Below are positions 45,232-53,356 of a stretch of DNA of 64,000 nt, piece by piece (position 1 is the stretch's first letter; each line of letters opens with the position of its first letter). Location of the stretch: contig JACKLX010000010.1 in NCBI GenBank assembly GCA_024235695.1, positions 1 through 64,000 of the forward strand, read 5' to 3'. The stretch is from Accumulibacter sp. GTDB lineage: Bacteria; Pseudomonadota; Gammaproteobacteria; Burkholderiales; Rhodocyclaceae. The translations under genes were made by a program, and so were the position numbers. Below the pieces are notes generated by a model. The model did not search any database. It was not told the DNA's origin and worked only from the letters and a program-made list of their open reading frames with translations.

Positions 45232-45826
45232 TGGTCGAACCGCTCAGCGCCTTCTTGGTGTCGCCATGGCCGATTGCCGGCGGCGGCCCGATCGGTGACA
45301 GGCGAGCACGGGGTAGTCCAATTCCTGGGGGGTATGTGGATGGGGCAATGCGGGGTTCGCTCCTTGTCTGACGACGGGGCGCGACTGCAGGGGAAGCGCC
45401 GGGCGGCGCTGCGCCCTTACTCTGGCGCGCCCAGTCGGCCGGCAGTCGGCGGCCGCCGTAGTCGATACTTCGTTGCTCCGCTGCCGCGTCGCCGGCGCCG
45501 GCTTACCTGCCGCTGTTCGGCGTCGCAGGCGCGCGCGGGCCGCTGTAAGCGCTTTCCCGCAGGCCATTTCTCAGCGCTTGCTCGGCGAACCGCATCACAC
45601 GCCAGCGACCCGGCCCGGCGTCGCACAGCGTCGGTCGTCGTACGTCCGGCTGGTCGGCCGGGCAGCTCGATGCCGGCGCCCCGATGGTGAATGACGAGGA
45701 GGGTGCAGCCGAGCCGATACCGTTACCGACAATTCTTCAGCGAGATCGCGCCAGGCGCGCGCCGCGGTACGCCCATGAGCTTGCTCGCGACGCCTCAACA
45801 TACAACAACATTCTCAGGGTGGTTTG

Positions 45827-46867
45827 ATGAGCACATTATTGATATTGACGATCGCGACCGTTGTTATCGTCCTTTTCTTTGACTACACCAACGGTTTTCA
45901 CGATGCCGCGAACATCGTTGCGACGATCATCGCGTCGCGCGCGATGACCCCCATACAGGCCGTGATGATCGTCGGTACCTTCGAGTTTCTCGGGCCGCTG
46001 TTGGGAGGCACGGCCGTCGCCAATACCATCGGCAAATTCGTTACCCTGGGCGATGTCGCCGCCGTGCTGTCGCTGGCGATCCTGATCAGCGGCCTGATTG
46101 GCGCCATCGTCTGGAATCTGGCGACCTGGTATTTCGGCATTCCGTCGTCCTCGTCGCACGCCCTGGTCGGTGGCCTGATCGGCGCGGTCGTCGTTTCTGC
46201 CGGTCCGGACAACGTCGTCTGGGGATTCTCGCAACTGCTGCACGGTGAGATGACGGGCATCATGAAGGTTCTGGCGGCGCTGATCCTGTCGCCATTGATC
46301 GGCTTCTGGGTTGGTTTCCTGGTTCTCCGGCTGATGAACATCGTGCTCTTTGCCGCCAATCCTTCAGCGAATACCGGTCTGCGCCACGCGCAGTTCATCA
46401 CCGCCGCCGGACTGGCGTTCTCGCACGGCGCCAATGACGCGCAGAAGAGCATGGGGATGCTGACGCTGGCGCTGCTGCTCGGTGGCTTCATTCCGACCTT
46501 CGAGGTGCCCTTCTGGGTCATGCTCGCCTGCGCCGTAGCGATCACCCTGGGCATCCTGTCGGGTGGCTGGCGGATCGTGCGCACCCTTGGCTTCTCGATC
46601 TATCGCGTACGCCCGATTCACGCGCTGAGTTCGCAGCTGACGTCGGCGCTGGTGATTCTGACCGCCTCGGCGGTCGGCGCGCCGGTGTCGACCACGCACG
46701 TTGTCGGCACGTCGATCATGGGCATCGGCGCTTCCGAGCGGCCGCGAGCGGTACGCTGGAAGAAGGCCAAGGACATTGCCGTCACCTGGATGATCACCAT
46801 CCCGGGTGCGGCACTGGTTGCAATTCAGACATTCGCGCTCGTCAACCTCTTTATCGGAAAGGTATGA
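45827..46867 (+). CDS. pit: PiT family inorganic phosphate transporter
   Basis: A 346-residue PiT symporter. The signatures are FFDYTNGFHDAANIVATIIA near the N-terminus and FSHGANDAQKSMGMLTLAL in the second half, with IPSSSSHALVGGLIGA and GAPVSTTHVVGTSIMG. The ATG at 45827 follows AGGGTGGTTTG. It is translationally coupled to the following DUF47 gene (ATGA overlap). First gene behind sigma-54 promoter A. Confidence 0.94.
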   Translation: MSTLLILTIATVVIVLFFDYTNGFHDAANIVATIIASRAMTPIQAVMIVGTFEFLGPLLGGTAVANTIGKFVTLGDVAAVLSLAILISGLIGAIVWNLATWYFGIPSSSSHALVGGLIGAVVVSAGPDNVVWGFSQLLHGEMTGIMKVLAALILSPLIGFWVGFLVLRLMNIVLFAANPSANTGLRHAQFITAAGLAFSHGANDAQKSMGMLTLALLLGGFIPTFEVPFWVMLACAVAITLGILSGGWRIVRTLGFSIYRVRPIHALSSQLTSALVILTASAVGAPVSTTHVVGTSIMGIGASERPRAVRWKKAKDIAVTWMITIPGAALVAIQTFALVNLFIGKV

Positions 46868-47526
46868 ACATGTTGGACACCAGCTCTGTACGCCCCTCTT
46901 TCTCTCGTCGGATCCTGCATCGGGTATTTCCGAAGGTTCCCGATTTCTTTGCTCTGCTCGCCGAACAGAGCGCGCATGTGGACGTCAGCGCCGGCCTGCT
47001 GGTCGAGTACATGGGTGCCGACAGCGCGCAGGCGGCAAAGAAGATCGTCGAGGCCGAGTACGAGGGCGATCGGCAAAAGGTCCGCAACCTGACGTTGCTC
47101 AACGAAGCCTTCTCGACGCCAATCGACCGTGAAGATCTGCACCGGGCGATCATCAATCTCGACGAGATCATCAATAGCTGCAAGTCCGTTGTCGTCGAAA
47201 TGGACACCGACGTTCTCGCCCTGAAACCCGACAAGGCCTGCCTGGAAATGGCGGTTTACCTCAAGGCGGGAGTCGCTGCCGTGGCTGCCGGCTATGGCCG
47301 TCTGGGGAGCGACCCGAAGTTGGGGCGCGCCGATGCCGAGAAGGCGGACAAGGCGGTTCGGCAACTGACCAGGACGCACCGGTGCGCTCTCGCCGAGCTG
47401 TTTCAGAACGACGATTTCCATTACATCTTCAGGCGCAAGGAAATCTACATGCAGCTGAGTCGTGCCGGTGATCGCCTGAACATCTGCAACAGCACGCTGC
47501 TCGATATCGTCGTCAAACTCTGCTGA
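46864..47526 (+). CDS. DUF47 family (PhoU-like) protein
   Basis: A 220-residue helical DUF47 protein, clearly more diverged than the 23461/25308 pair. Blocks are VFPKVPDFFALLAEQSAHVDV, EAEYEGDRQKVRNLTLLNEA, FSTPIDREDLHRAIINLDEI and HYIFRRKEIYMQLSRAGDRL. Its start overlaps the PiT stop, so stoichiometric synthesis and a regulatory role for that transporter are likely. An ATG two codons downstream is an equally possible start. Confidence 0.9.
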   Translation: MNMLDTSSVRPSFSRRILHRVFPKVPDFFALLAEQSAHVDVSAGLLVEYMGADSAQAAKKIVEAEYEGDRQKVRNLTLLNEAFSTPIDREDLHRAIINLDEIINSCKSVVVEMDTDVLALKPDKACLEMAVYLKAGVAAVAAGYGRLGSDPKLGRADAEKADKAVRQLTRTHRCALAELFQNDDFHYIFRRKEIYMQLSRAGDRLNICNSTLLDIVVKLC

Positions 47527-47756
47527 ACGCCTGCGCCGCAGGTCCTCGCGGCTGGCCCTGAGGGTCTGCCGCGGGGGCCTTCAGGTGCTTGCCCGTTGGG
47601 CACGGCTCCTGGCGCCTCGTGCGGCCGGCCGCGGGCGGCACGCGCGGCCTGCCGCCCGCTCGATGCGCCGGCGATCGGCCGCTCTCGTCGCTGCTGGCGC
47701 GGCCGTCGCGTGGATCGCCACGGTCGTCGCCGACAACTGCCAGAGGCACGGCTCAC

Positions 47757-47876
47757 GGTGTTACGTGCCATCACCCCTTGTGCACCGCCGCCATTCTCGC
47801 AAGTCCTTGTTCGATTGGACTCATCCTGCCGTCCACCGGCCATTGCCGTGACCGCCACTGTCCATTTTGTTACACC
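47757..47876. promoter_or_regulatory. Upstream activator site pair B
   Basis: GGTGTTAC (one mismatch to GGTGTAAC) at 47757-47764 and GTTACACC at 47869-47876, again spanning exactly 120 bases. The right site is preceded by CATTTT, matching the CGTTTC and CGTTTT seen before the right sites A and C. Confidence 0.7.
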
Positions 47877-47953
47877 GGCAACGGGCTTCGCCGTGACCCG
47901 CGGGGTACCGCTAGGGGCGTGATTTTCAATGGCGTTTGGCGCCACCGATGGAC

Positions 47954-47969
47954 TGGCGCAGCTCTTGCT
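47954..47969 (+). promoter_or_regulatory. Sigma-54 (-24/-12) promoter B
   Basis: TGGCGCAGCTCTTGCT: a near-perfect -24/-12 element with correct GG-GC spacing, 77 bases after activator site pair B and ~107 bases before the CHAD start codon. Confidence 0.82.
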
Positions 47970-48075
47970 TGATTCGAGACAGCACCGATCCCGGTAAGTG
48001 TGTTGGCGGATGCCGTTCGCCTCGGGATCGGTTGCTGTGGCTGAAGTGTCAGTCCAATTTTCAGGAGCTTGCCAG

Positions 48076-49569
48076 ATGCACGGCGAAAGAGACCCAAATC
48101 TTTCAGAACTCAATCTTTCCCTGACCCCGGGGGTGGCCGGTCGCCTGGCCAGGCACCCGCTGCTGGTCGACAGCGCCGCGATTCGCGAGAGGGTCATCAA
48201 TATCTACTACGACACGCCGGATCTGCGCCTGCAACGCGAGCGCGTCGTGCTGCACTACCACAAGAGGGGCTCGGCCTGGTGGTGCTCGGTCAGCCGGGCG
48301 GCAATCGGCGCCCGGCGAGGCGCCGGGCAGCGTGAATGGGAGGCGGTGGGCGAACCGGGTGATTTTGACTTTTCGCACGTCGGCGACGGCGGCTTGCGGC
48401 AGTGGTTGGAAGCCTTGCGCAAGGAACTTCAACCCGCGTTCACGACCAGCTTCACCCGTAACGCCTGGACGCTTGAGCCGCGTGCGGGTGTGCGCATCGA
48501 GGTGGCGCTCGACCGTGGCTGGATCGTCGGCGAGGGCCGACGGCAGGCCATTTGCGAGGTCGGACTGGGGCTCATTTCGGGATCCGCCGGGGACCTGTTC
48601 TCCACCGCCAGCGAACTGCAGACCGATCTGTCTCTTCACCCGGAAGTCAGCAGCAAGCTGCAGCGCGGTTATCAGGCGCTGACCGACGACGCACTGCAGG
48701 CGGTCAAGGCGCTGCCGCTGCAGACGAATGCCGGCATGACGGCCATCGACGCATTTCGCACGATCGCGCTGGCATGCCAGAAACACCTGCAGGACAACGA
48801 GCATGGTGTTTGCGAAAGCGACGATCCCGAGTTCGTGCACCAGGCGCGGGTGGCGATTCGCCGTCTGCGCTCGGCGATCCGCGTCTGGCGGCCGTTGCTC
48901 CCGGAGGGTTTCGTGAGTCGTTTCGATCCGCTGTGGCAGTCGCTGGCCGGGCGACTCGGTGAAGCGCGCAACTGGGACGTATTCTCGACGGAGACCGTGC
49001 CGACAATCGCGGCAGCCTTCCCGAACGGTGTCGAAAGCCACCGCTTGTCCGCCTACGCGCAGCGGCGCTGCGCGATCAATCGCGAGGCTGCTCGCAATGA
49101 GTTCCGGTCGGTCGACTATTCGCGCCTGCTGCTCGAATTCACGGCTGCCGTCCTGGCGCTTCGCGACGACGAGAACCTTCGCCTGGACGCCTTCGCGCCG
49201 GCCTGTCTCGACAAGCGGGCCAGGCAGGTCAGCCAGTTGGCGGCGGAGGCGCTGGCCGGCGATGCGGCGGCCCGCCATCGCCTGCGTGTCGCCTACAAGA
49301 GACTGCGCTACGCGCTGGAATTCTTCGCCCCACTGTTTCCGGGTGAACTGCTGCGCAACTACCACGTCTCGGCCAGCGGCCTGCAGGAGATGCTCGGGCG
49401 GCTCAACGACCTGGCCGTTGCTGCGCAACTCAGCGAAGAAGCGCTCCCGGGCGAGGCGGGAGCGGCCATCCGCCACTGGCTCGAAAGCCAGAGTGAACGC
49501 CTGTTGCCGGAGCTTCGCGGCTGGTTGCACGACTTTGAACAGCACCCGGCGCCATGGCGGAACCAGTAA
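48076..49569 (+). CDS. CYTH-like/CHAD domain protein (polyphosphate-associated)
   Basis: A 497-residue protein with an N-terminal CYTH-like (triphosphate tunnel) domain (~1-200) and a C-terminal CHAD domain (~215-490). CHAD shows the conserved histidine/arginine helices FVHQARVAIRRLRSAIRVWR and HRLRVAYKRLRYALEFF. CHAD domains bind polyphosphate and bring proteins to polyphosphate granules (known for the family). The CYTH catalytic opening ExExK is degenerate here (E11-L-N13-L-S15), so triphosphatase activity may be lost. AGGAG lies 8 bases before the ATG. It is the only gene between promoters B and C, so it is a single-gene unit sharing regulation with the PiT operons. Confidence 0.88.
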   Translation: MHGERDPNLSELNLSLTPGVAGRLARHPLLVDSAAIRERVINIYYDTPDLRLQRERVVLHYHKRGSAWWCSVSRAAIGARRGAGQREWEAVGEPGDFDFSHVGDGGLRQWLEALRKELQPAFTTSFTRNAWTLEPRAGVRIEVALDRGWIVGEGRRQAICEVGLGLISGSAGDLFSTASELQTDLSLHPEVSSKLQRGYQALTDDALQAVKALPLQTNAGMTAIDAFRTIALACQKHLQDNEHGVCESDDPEFVHQARVAIRRLRSAIRVWRPLLPEGFVSRFDPLWQSLAGRLGEARNWDVFSTETVPTIAAAFPNGVESHRLSAYAQRRCAINREAARNEFRSVDYSRLLLEFTAAVLALRDDENLRLDAFAPACLDKRARQVSQLAAEALAGDAAARHRLRVAYKRLRYALEFFAPLFPGELLRNYHVSASGLQEMLGRLNDLAVAAQLSEEALPGEAGAAIRHWLESQSERLLPELRGWLHDFEQHPAPWRNQ

Positions 49570-49707
49570 ACGCGGATTGACTGCTGCGGCAGGCAGGCCG
49601 GCCGGCGCGGCGGCCGCGTCGGGCGGACGCGGCGGCACTTCGCGTCACGTGCGGGGCGTCGACGAGGCGTGCTGCGGCGCTCGCCGCTCGCCGACCATTG
49701 TCGTGCG

Positions 49708-49827
49708 GGTGTAACGCTTTGTCCTTGTACGCCATTCCCTTCAAGGCGACTCAAGACGCTGTTTCCGGTCGTGAATCGCGCATCTCGGCGAACGCTGCCG
49801 GGTAGCGGGCCACCGTTTTGTTACACC
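49708..49827. promoter_or_regulatory. Upstream activator site pair C
   Basis: GGTGTAAC at 49708-49715 and GTTACACC at 49820-49827, exactly 120 bases outer span as in pairs A and B. The right site is preceded by CGTTTT. Confidence 0.75.
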
Positions 49828-49876
49828 CCATGGCGGCCCTGGTCTGGCGCGTTGGCTGGCGAGCATGTGCATGATT

Positions 49877-49892
49877 CGGCACGAGAACTGCT
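49877..49892 (+). promoter_or_regulatory. Possible second sigma-54 element
   Basis: CGGCACGAGAACTGCT keeps GG, CACG and TGCT with correct spacing but lacks the first T. It lies 30 bases upstream of promoter C. It may be a weak tandem promoter, a decoy or chance. Confidence 0.35.
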
Positions 49893-49906
49893 TTGCGATG
49901 CGCGTC

Positions 49907-49922
49907 TGGCACGACCTGTGCT
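49907..49922 (+). promoter_or_regulatory. Sigma-54 (-24/-12) promoter C
   Basis: TGGCACGACCTGTGCT: TGGCACG is the full consensus -24 block, and TGC/GC falls at the right spacing. It begins 79 bases after activator site pair C, exactly as at promoter A. Confidence 0.85.
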
Positions 49923-50193
49923 TAATTCGCTTCGGACAAACGCCTGGCCGCGGCAGCGGCTGTCGTCCGCGATTGCGCGCGTGAGCCTGCAAGGGGGGTG
50001 GTTCGTTCGCCTGGTTTGCCGGCATGGAACGGCGCCGTCACGAGCTGTCGCGGTGCGTCCAGGCTTCGACCGACACCGCCTTCGTCCCGGACAGCGACCG
50101 GGGCGACGTCATCTGGACCACGGGGTCAGCGATTTAACCCGGTAATTGTCATCAACTACGTGGGCATTGCCCCACGTGTGAAAGGAGAACTTC

Positions 50194-50853
50194 ATGGACA
50201 AGAGCAAGCTGCGTCTATTCCACACCACCAAGGAGGTGGAGACGCACTTCGATTCGTTTCTGGACACGGTCTCCGAGGGCGGCATCTCGTTCCGCGGCGG
50301 TGTCGGGGCGTATCTGGATTCCGCCGGCAATGGCGACATGGCGGCCAAGCTGAAGCAGATCAACGAACTGGAGCACAGAGGGGACGAATTGCGCCGCCAG
50401 GTCGAGCACGAACTCTATACCTTGGCGCTGATCCCCGACTTTCGCGGCGACGTGCTGAGTCTGCTGGAGGATCTGGACTGCCTGCTCAATGTCATGGAAG
50501 AGACGATGGGGTCGCTCGACATCGAAAGGCCCGCTTTTCCTCCGGAGCTGCATGCCGACCTCAAACAGCTGGCCGAAAGCGTTTCGCTGGCGGTGGAGAG
50601 TACGGTGCTGGCGTCCCGCGCCTTCCTGCGCGACATCCAGTCGGTTCGCGATCACCTGCACAAGGTGATGTTCTATGAAAAGGACGCGGACCGCCAATCG
50701 GAGAAGTTGAAACGCGCCGTCTTCGCTTCTTCCCTGCCGCTGGCCGAGAAGTTGCACCTGCGCCGCTTCATTGACGCGATCGACCATATCGCTGATGAAT
50801 CCGAGGACGTCGCCGACTGGCTGGCGATCTACACCATCAAGCGTTTGGACTAA
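50194..50853 (+). CDS. DUF47 family (PhoU-like) protein
   Basis: A 219-residue DUF47/TIGR00153-type helical protein. Blocks are GGISFRGGVGAYLDSAGNGD, INELEHRGDELRRQVEHELY, DFRGDVLSLLEDLDCLLNVM and DAIDHIADESEDVADWLAIY; the E/D-rich pairs resemble PhoU metal clusters. GGAG precedes the ATG. It is followed after 21 bases by the PiT gene; this unit has the order DUF47-PiT, reversed relative to 45827-47526. Confidence 0.92.
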   Translation: MDKSKLRLFHTTKEVETHFDSFLDTVSEGGISFRGGVGAYLDSAGNGDMAAKLKQINELEHRGDELRRQVEHELYTLALIPDFRGDVLSLLEDLDCLLNVMEETMGSLDIERPAFPPELHADLKQLAESVSLAVESTVLASRAFLRDIQSVRDHLHKVMFYEKDADRQSEKLKRAVFASSLPLAEKLHLRRFIDAIDHIADESEDVADWLAIYTIKRLD

Positions 50854-50874
50854 GGTCAGGGAGCAAGGCAAGCC

Positions 50875-52362
50875 ATGGATCCTACGATATTCCTTTACCT
50901 GTCGAGCGGTTTGTTCCTGGGGTGGTCGCTGGGAGCCAACGATGCGGCCAACGTCTTTGGTACGGCGGTCGCTTCGAGGATGGTCAAATTCCGGACGGCT
51001 GCGATCATCCTCACGATCGGAGTGATCCTCGGGGCGATCGTCAGCGGCGCCGGAGCGGCGCATACCCTGTCCAAGCTCGGCGCGATCAACGCGCTGGCGG
51101 GTGCCTTCATGGTGGCCTTCTCGGCAGCGGCCGTCGTCGCCTGGATGACCATCGTCGGCCTGCCGGTGTCCACTACCCAGGCCGTCGTCGGGGCGATCAT
51201 CGGCTGGAACCTGTTCACCGGTTCGGTTACCGACTACACCGTCTTCAAGACCATTTGTGCCACCTGGATCGCCAGTCCGGTGCTCACCGGCTTCTTCAGT
51301 TACTTCATCTACAAGGGAGTGATGAAGTTGCTCGAGAAGTCGCGGATTCACATCATCCGGCTGGATGCCATGACCCGTATCGGTCTGGTCATCGCCGGCG
51401 CGTTGGGCTCCTACTCGCTGGGCGCCAACAACATCGCCAACGTGATGGGCGTGTTCATTGGCGCGAATCCGTTCAGCGATCTGCACGCCGGCCTGTTCGA
51501 GTTCTCCGGTCTGCAGCAGCTGTTCCTGCTCGGTGGCGTGGCCATCGCGGTCGGCGTCTTCAGCTACGCCAAGAGAGTGATGCTTACGGTGGGAACGCAA
51601 ATCGCCCCGCTGACGCCGGTCGGTGCCTTCGTCGTGATCATCTCGACCTCACTGGTTCTCTTCCTCTTCGCCTCGGAAGGCCTGGAGTTTGCGTTGGCGT
51701 CGGTAGGCCTGCCGACCATCCCGCTGGTGCCGGTCTCGAGCTCGCAGGCGGTAGTCGGTGGAGTGATCGGCATCGGGCTGATCAAGAACTCGCGGAACAT
51801 CAAGTGGAGCATCGTTGGCCGCATTGCCGTGGCCTGGATTCAGACCCCGATCGTGGCGGCGCTGGTCTGCTACGTCTTTCTTTTCTTCCTGCAAAACGTT
51901 TTCGGCCAGACGGTCTACAACCCGGTGGAATACCGTCTTTCGGAGCAGGTAGTGGTCCATCACGGCGACGCGGTCGACGCCCAGGCGCTGTCTGGGGTGA
52001 TCGGCAAGAGCTTCGAGACTTCGGGTCAGCTCAAGAGCGCAATCGACAAGGCTCTGCCAGATCTGGATTTCAAGACCGAACTGAAGCTTGTCGACGACTC
52101 CCTGGTGGAAGAAATCACGGTTGATCCCGCCAAGTTCCAGGCTCTGGAAAAGCTGCGAGTGATCGAGCCCGAGCGCCTGGCCGCGCTGCGTACGCTCGGC
52201 GGCAGGACCTTCACTTACCGCTGGGAACTGGTTGAAGCCCTTGCCGAAGCGGATCCCGAGTGGAAGTTCAGGGAGAAAACGGTTCTCAACAAGCCGCACA
52301 ACAAGGAGATCCAGAAAAACCTCGACCTGGTGATGGACGCCTACGTCGCCAAGATGAAGTAG
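50875..52362 (+). CDS. pit: PiT family phosphate transporter with C-terminal soluble extension
   Basis: A 495-residue PiT-type carrier. The first signature is SLGANDAANVFGTAVASRMV, the second YSLGANNIANVMGVFIGANP, with LPVSTTQAVVGAIIGWNLF and VSSSQAVVGGVIGIGL. After the last membrane segment (AALVCYVFLFFLQNVFG, ~residue 343) it carries ~150 extra soluble residues (VYNPVEYRLSEQVVVHHGDA, then an acidic/helical part ending VMDAYVAKMK) that ordinary PiT proteins lack. The extension may be a regulatory or docking domain. It belongs to a different PiT branch from the other two. Confidence 0.92.
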   Translation: MDPTIFLYLSSGLFLGWSLGANDAANVFGTAVASRMVKFRTAAIILTIGVILGAIVSGAGAAHTLSKLGAINALAGAFMVAFSAAAVVAWMTIVGLPVSTTQAVVGAIIGWNLFTGSVTDYTVFKTICATWIASPVLTGFFSYFIYKGVMKLLEKSRIHIIRLDAMTRIGLVIAGALGSYSLGANNIANVMGVFIGANPFSDLHAGLFEFSGLQQLFLLGGVAIAVGVFSYAKRVMLTVGTQIAPLTPVGAFVVIISTSLVLFLFASEGLEFALASVGLPTIPLVPVSSSQAVVGGVIGIGLIKNSRNIKWSIVGRIAVAWIQTPIVAALVCYVFLFFLQNVFGQTVYNPVEYRLSEQVVVHHGDAVDAQALSGVIGKSFETSGQLKSAIDKALPDLDFKTELKLVDDSLVEEITVDPAKFQALEKLRVIEPERLAALRTLGGRTFTYRWELVEALAEADPEWKFREKTVLNKPHNKEIQKNLDLVMDAYVAKMK

Positions 52363-52384
52363 GCAGGCGCTGAGGAGCGAAGCA

Positions 52385-53240
52385 ATGCGCGGTGTGTCTC
52401 TTGCCACAACGAGCGTGGAACGTTCGGCGGGAAGGCTGGCCGACACGGCGGCCGGCCGATTCGGGGCGTTGGCGGAACCGCTCGCTCGCGACGACGCGGC
52501 GCCGCTGGCTGTAAGCGACTGGTGTCCGCAGGCAGTTGCAGCTTGGGGCAATGACACCGTAGTTGACGTCGTGGCGGCGCCGCCGGAAGCTGCGCCGGCG
52601 TCGTCGGGCAGACGCAAGATGGCCCTGGAACTGGTGCAGCAGGCGCGGCAGATCGGTTTGTCCTTCGCCTTCGTCGCGACCGACGGCGCCTACCGGCACC
52701 TGCCGTGGCTGCTTGGAGAACTGGACGATGCCGGGGAAACCTTTCTCGCCGAGATGCATCCCGACCGCGCCGTCTATCTGGACGATCCGGTGCATGCCGC
52801 AGCGGACGAGTCGCTGACGAGGGTTCGCGCGTCCTTGCGCTTGCGTACGACGGTGGCGCCGACTTCGCTGGTCGCCTGGATGTGTGCGCAACCGGCGAGG
52901 CAATGGGCCCGTTTGTCGATCGGTGACGGCGACACGAGCAGGGGGAGAGGAGACTATCTCACCCGGCGCGTCTGGATCTGGGATGGCAAGTCGCCTGCGG
53001 CCCGTCATTGGCACCTCCTGGTGCTTCGTGAGGTGTACGGGAAGGCGCTCAAGTTCTGCCTGTCGAATGCCGCAGCCACGGCTTCCCTGCGCGATCTGGC
53101 GGAAATGCGAGGCCTGGCGATGGCGTCGAGTAGACCAGCGAGGCCGCCACGAGGGCGTGCGGCATGGGCGTGGTCATGAGCCGAGCAAGATAGCGATTGG
53201 CGGCAATGGTGGCGCTGGCCAACGGCCGCCGGCAGGTGAG
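52385..53240 (+). pseudogene. DDE transposase remnant (IS701/DDE_5-like)
   Basis: An open frame of 264 codons whose middle resembles a DDE-type transposase: RKMALELVQQARQIGLSFAF, VATDGAYRHLPWLLGELDDA, GETFLAEMHPDRAVYLDDP and later LSNAAATASLRDLAEM. The expected RYWVERAFxDAKSE helix with the last acidic residue is missing, and faint similarity continues in other frames to ~53240. The first ~75 codons are not transposase-like and follow a good GAGGAG site, so this may be a chimaera of an older gene start and an IS fragment. Not expected to be active. Confidence 0.55.
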
Positions 53241-53356
53241 CTGATCAACCACGGTCGATTGGCGGTTTTTCTCGCGGCTCTGGCGGTTGCCGACAAGGGG
53301 TGGCTCCGCGGCGAGCGATGGGGCGCAAGTTCCCCTCAACATAGGGGTTTGTCTTC

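Larger units (their letters stand above)
44913..45826. other. Regulatory region A upstream of PiT-DUF47
   Basis: 914 bases without a credible gene. They hold the GGTGTAAC/GTTACACC pair and a sigma-54 promoter, listed separately. From the predicted start of transcription (~45242) to the PiT ATG there are ~585 bases of leader in which I see no gene or recognised riboswitch. Confidence 0.6.
47527..48075. other. Regulatory region B upstream of the CHAD gene
   Basis: 549 bases with no credible gene; contains activator site pair B and sigma-54 promoter B. The first ~200 bases are very GC-rich and could hold the end of the PiT-DUF47 transcript, but no T-run terminator was seen. Confidence 0.6.
49570..50193. 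other. Regulatory region C upstream of DUF47-PiT
   Basis: 624 bases with no credible gene; contains activator site pair C, sigma-54 promoter C and a second candidate sigma-54 element at 49877-49892. The leader from promoter C to the DUF47 ATG is ~260 bases. Confidence 0.6.
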
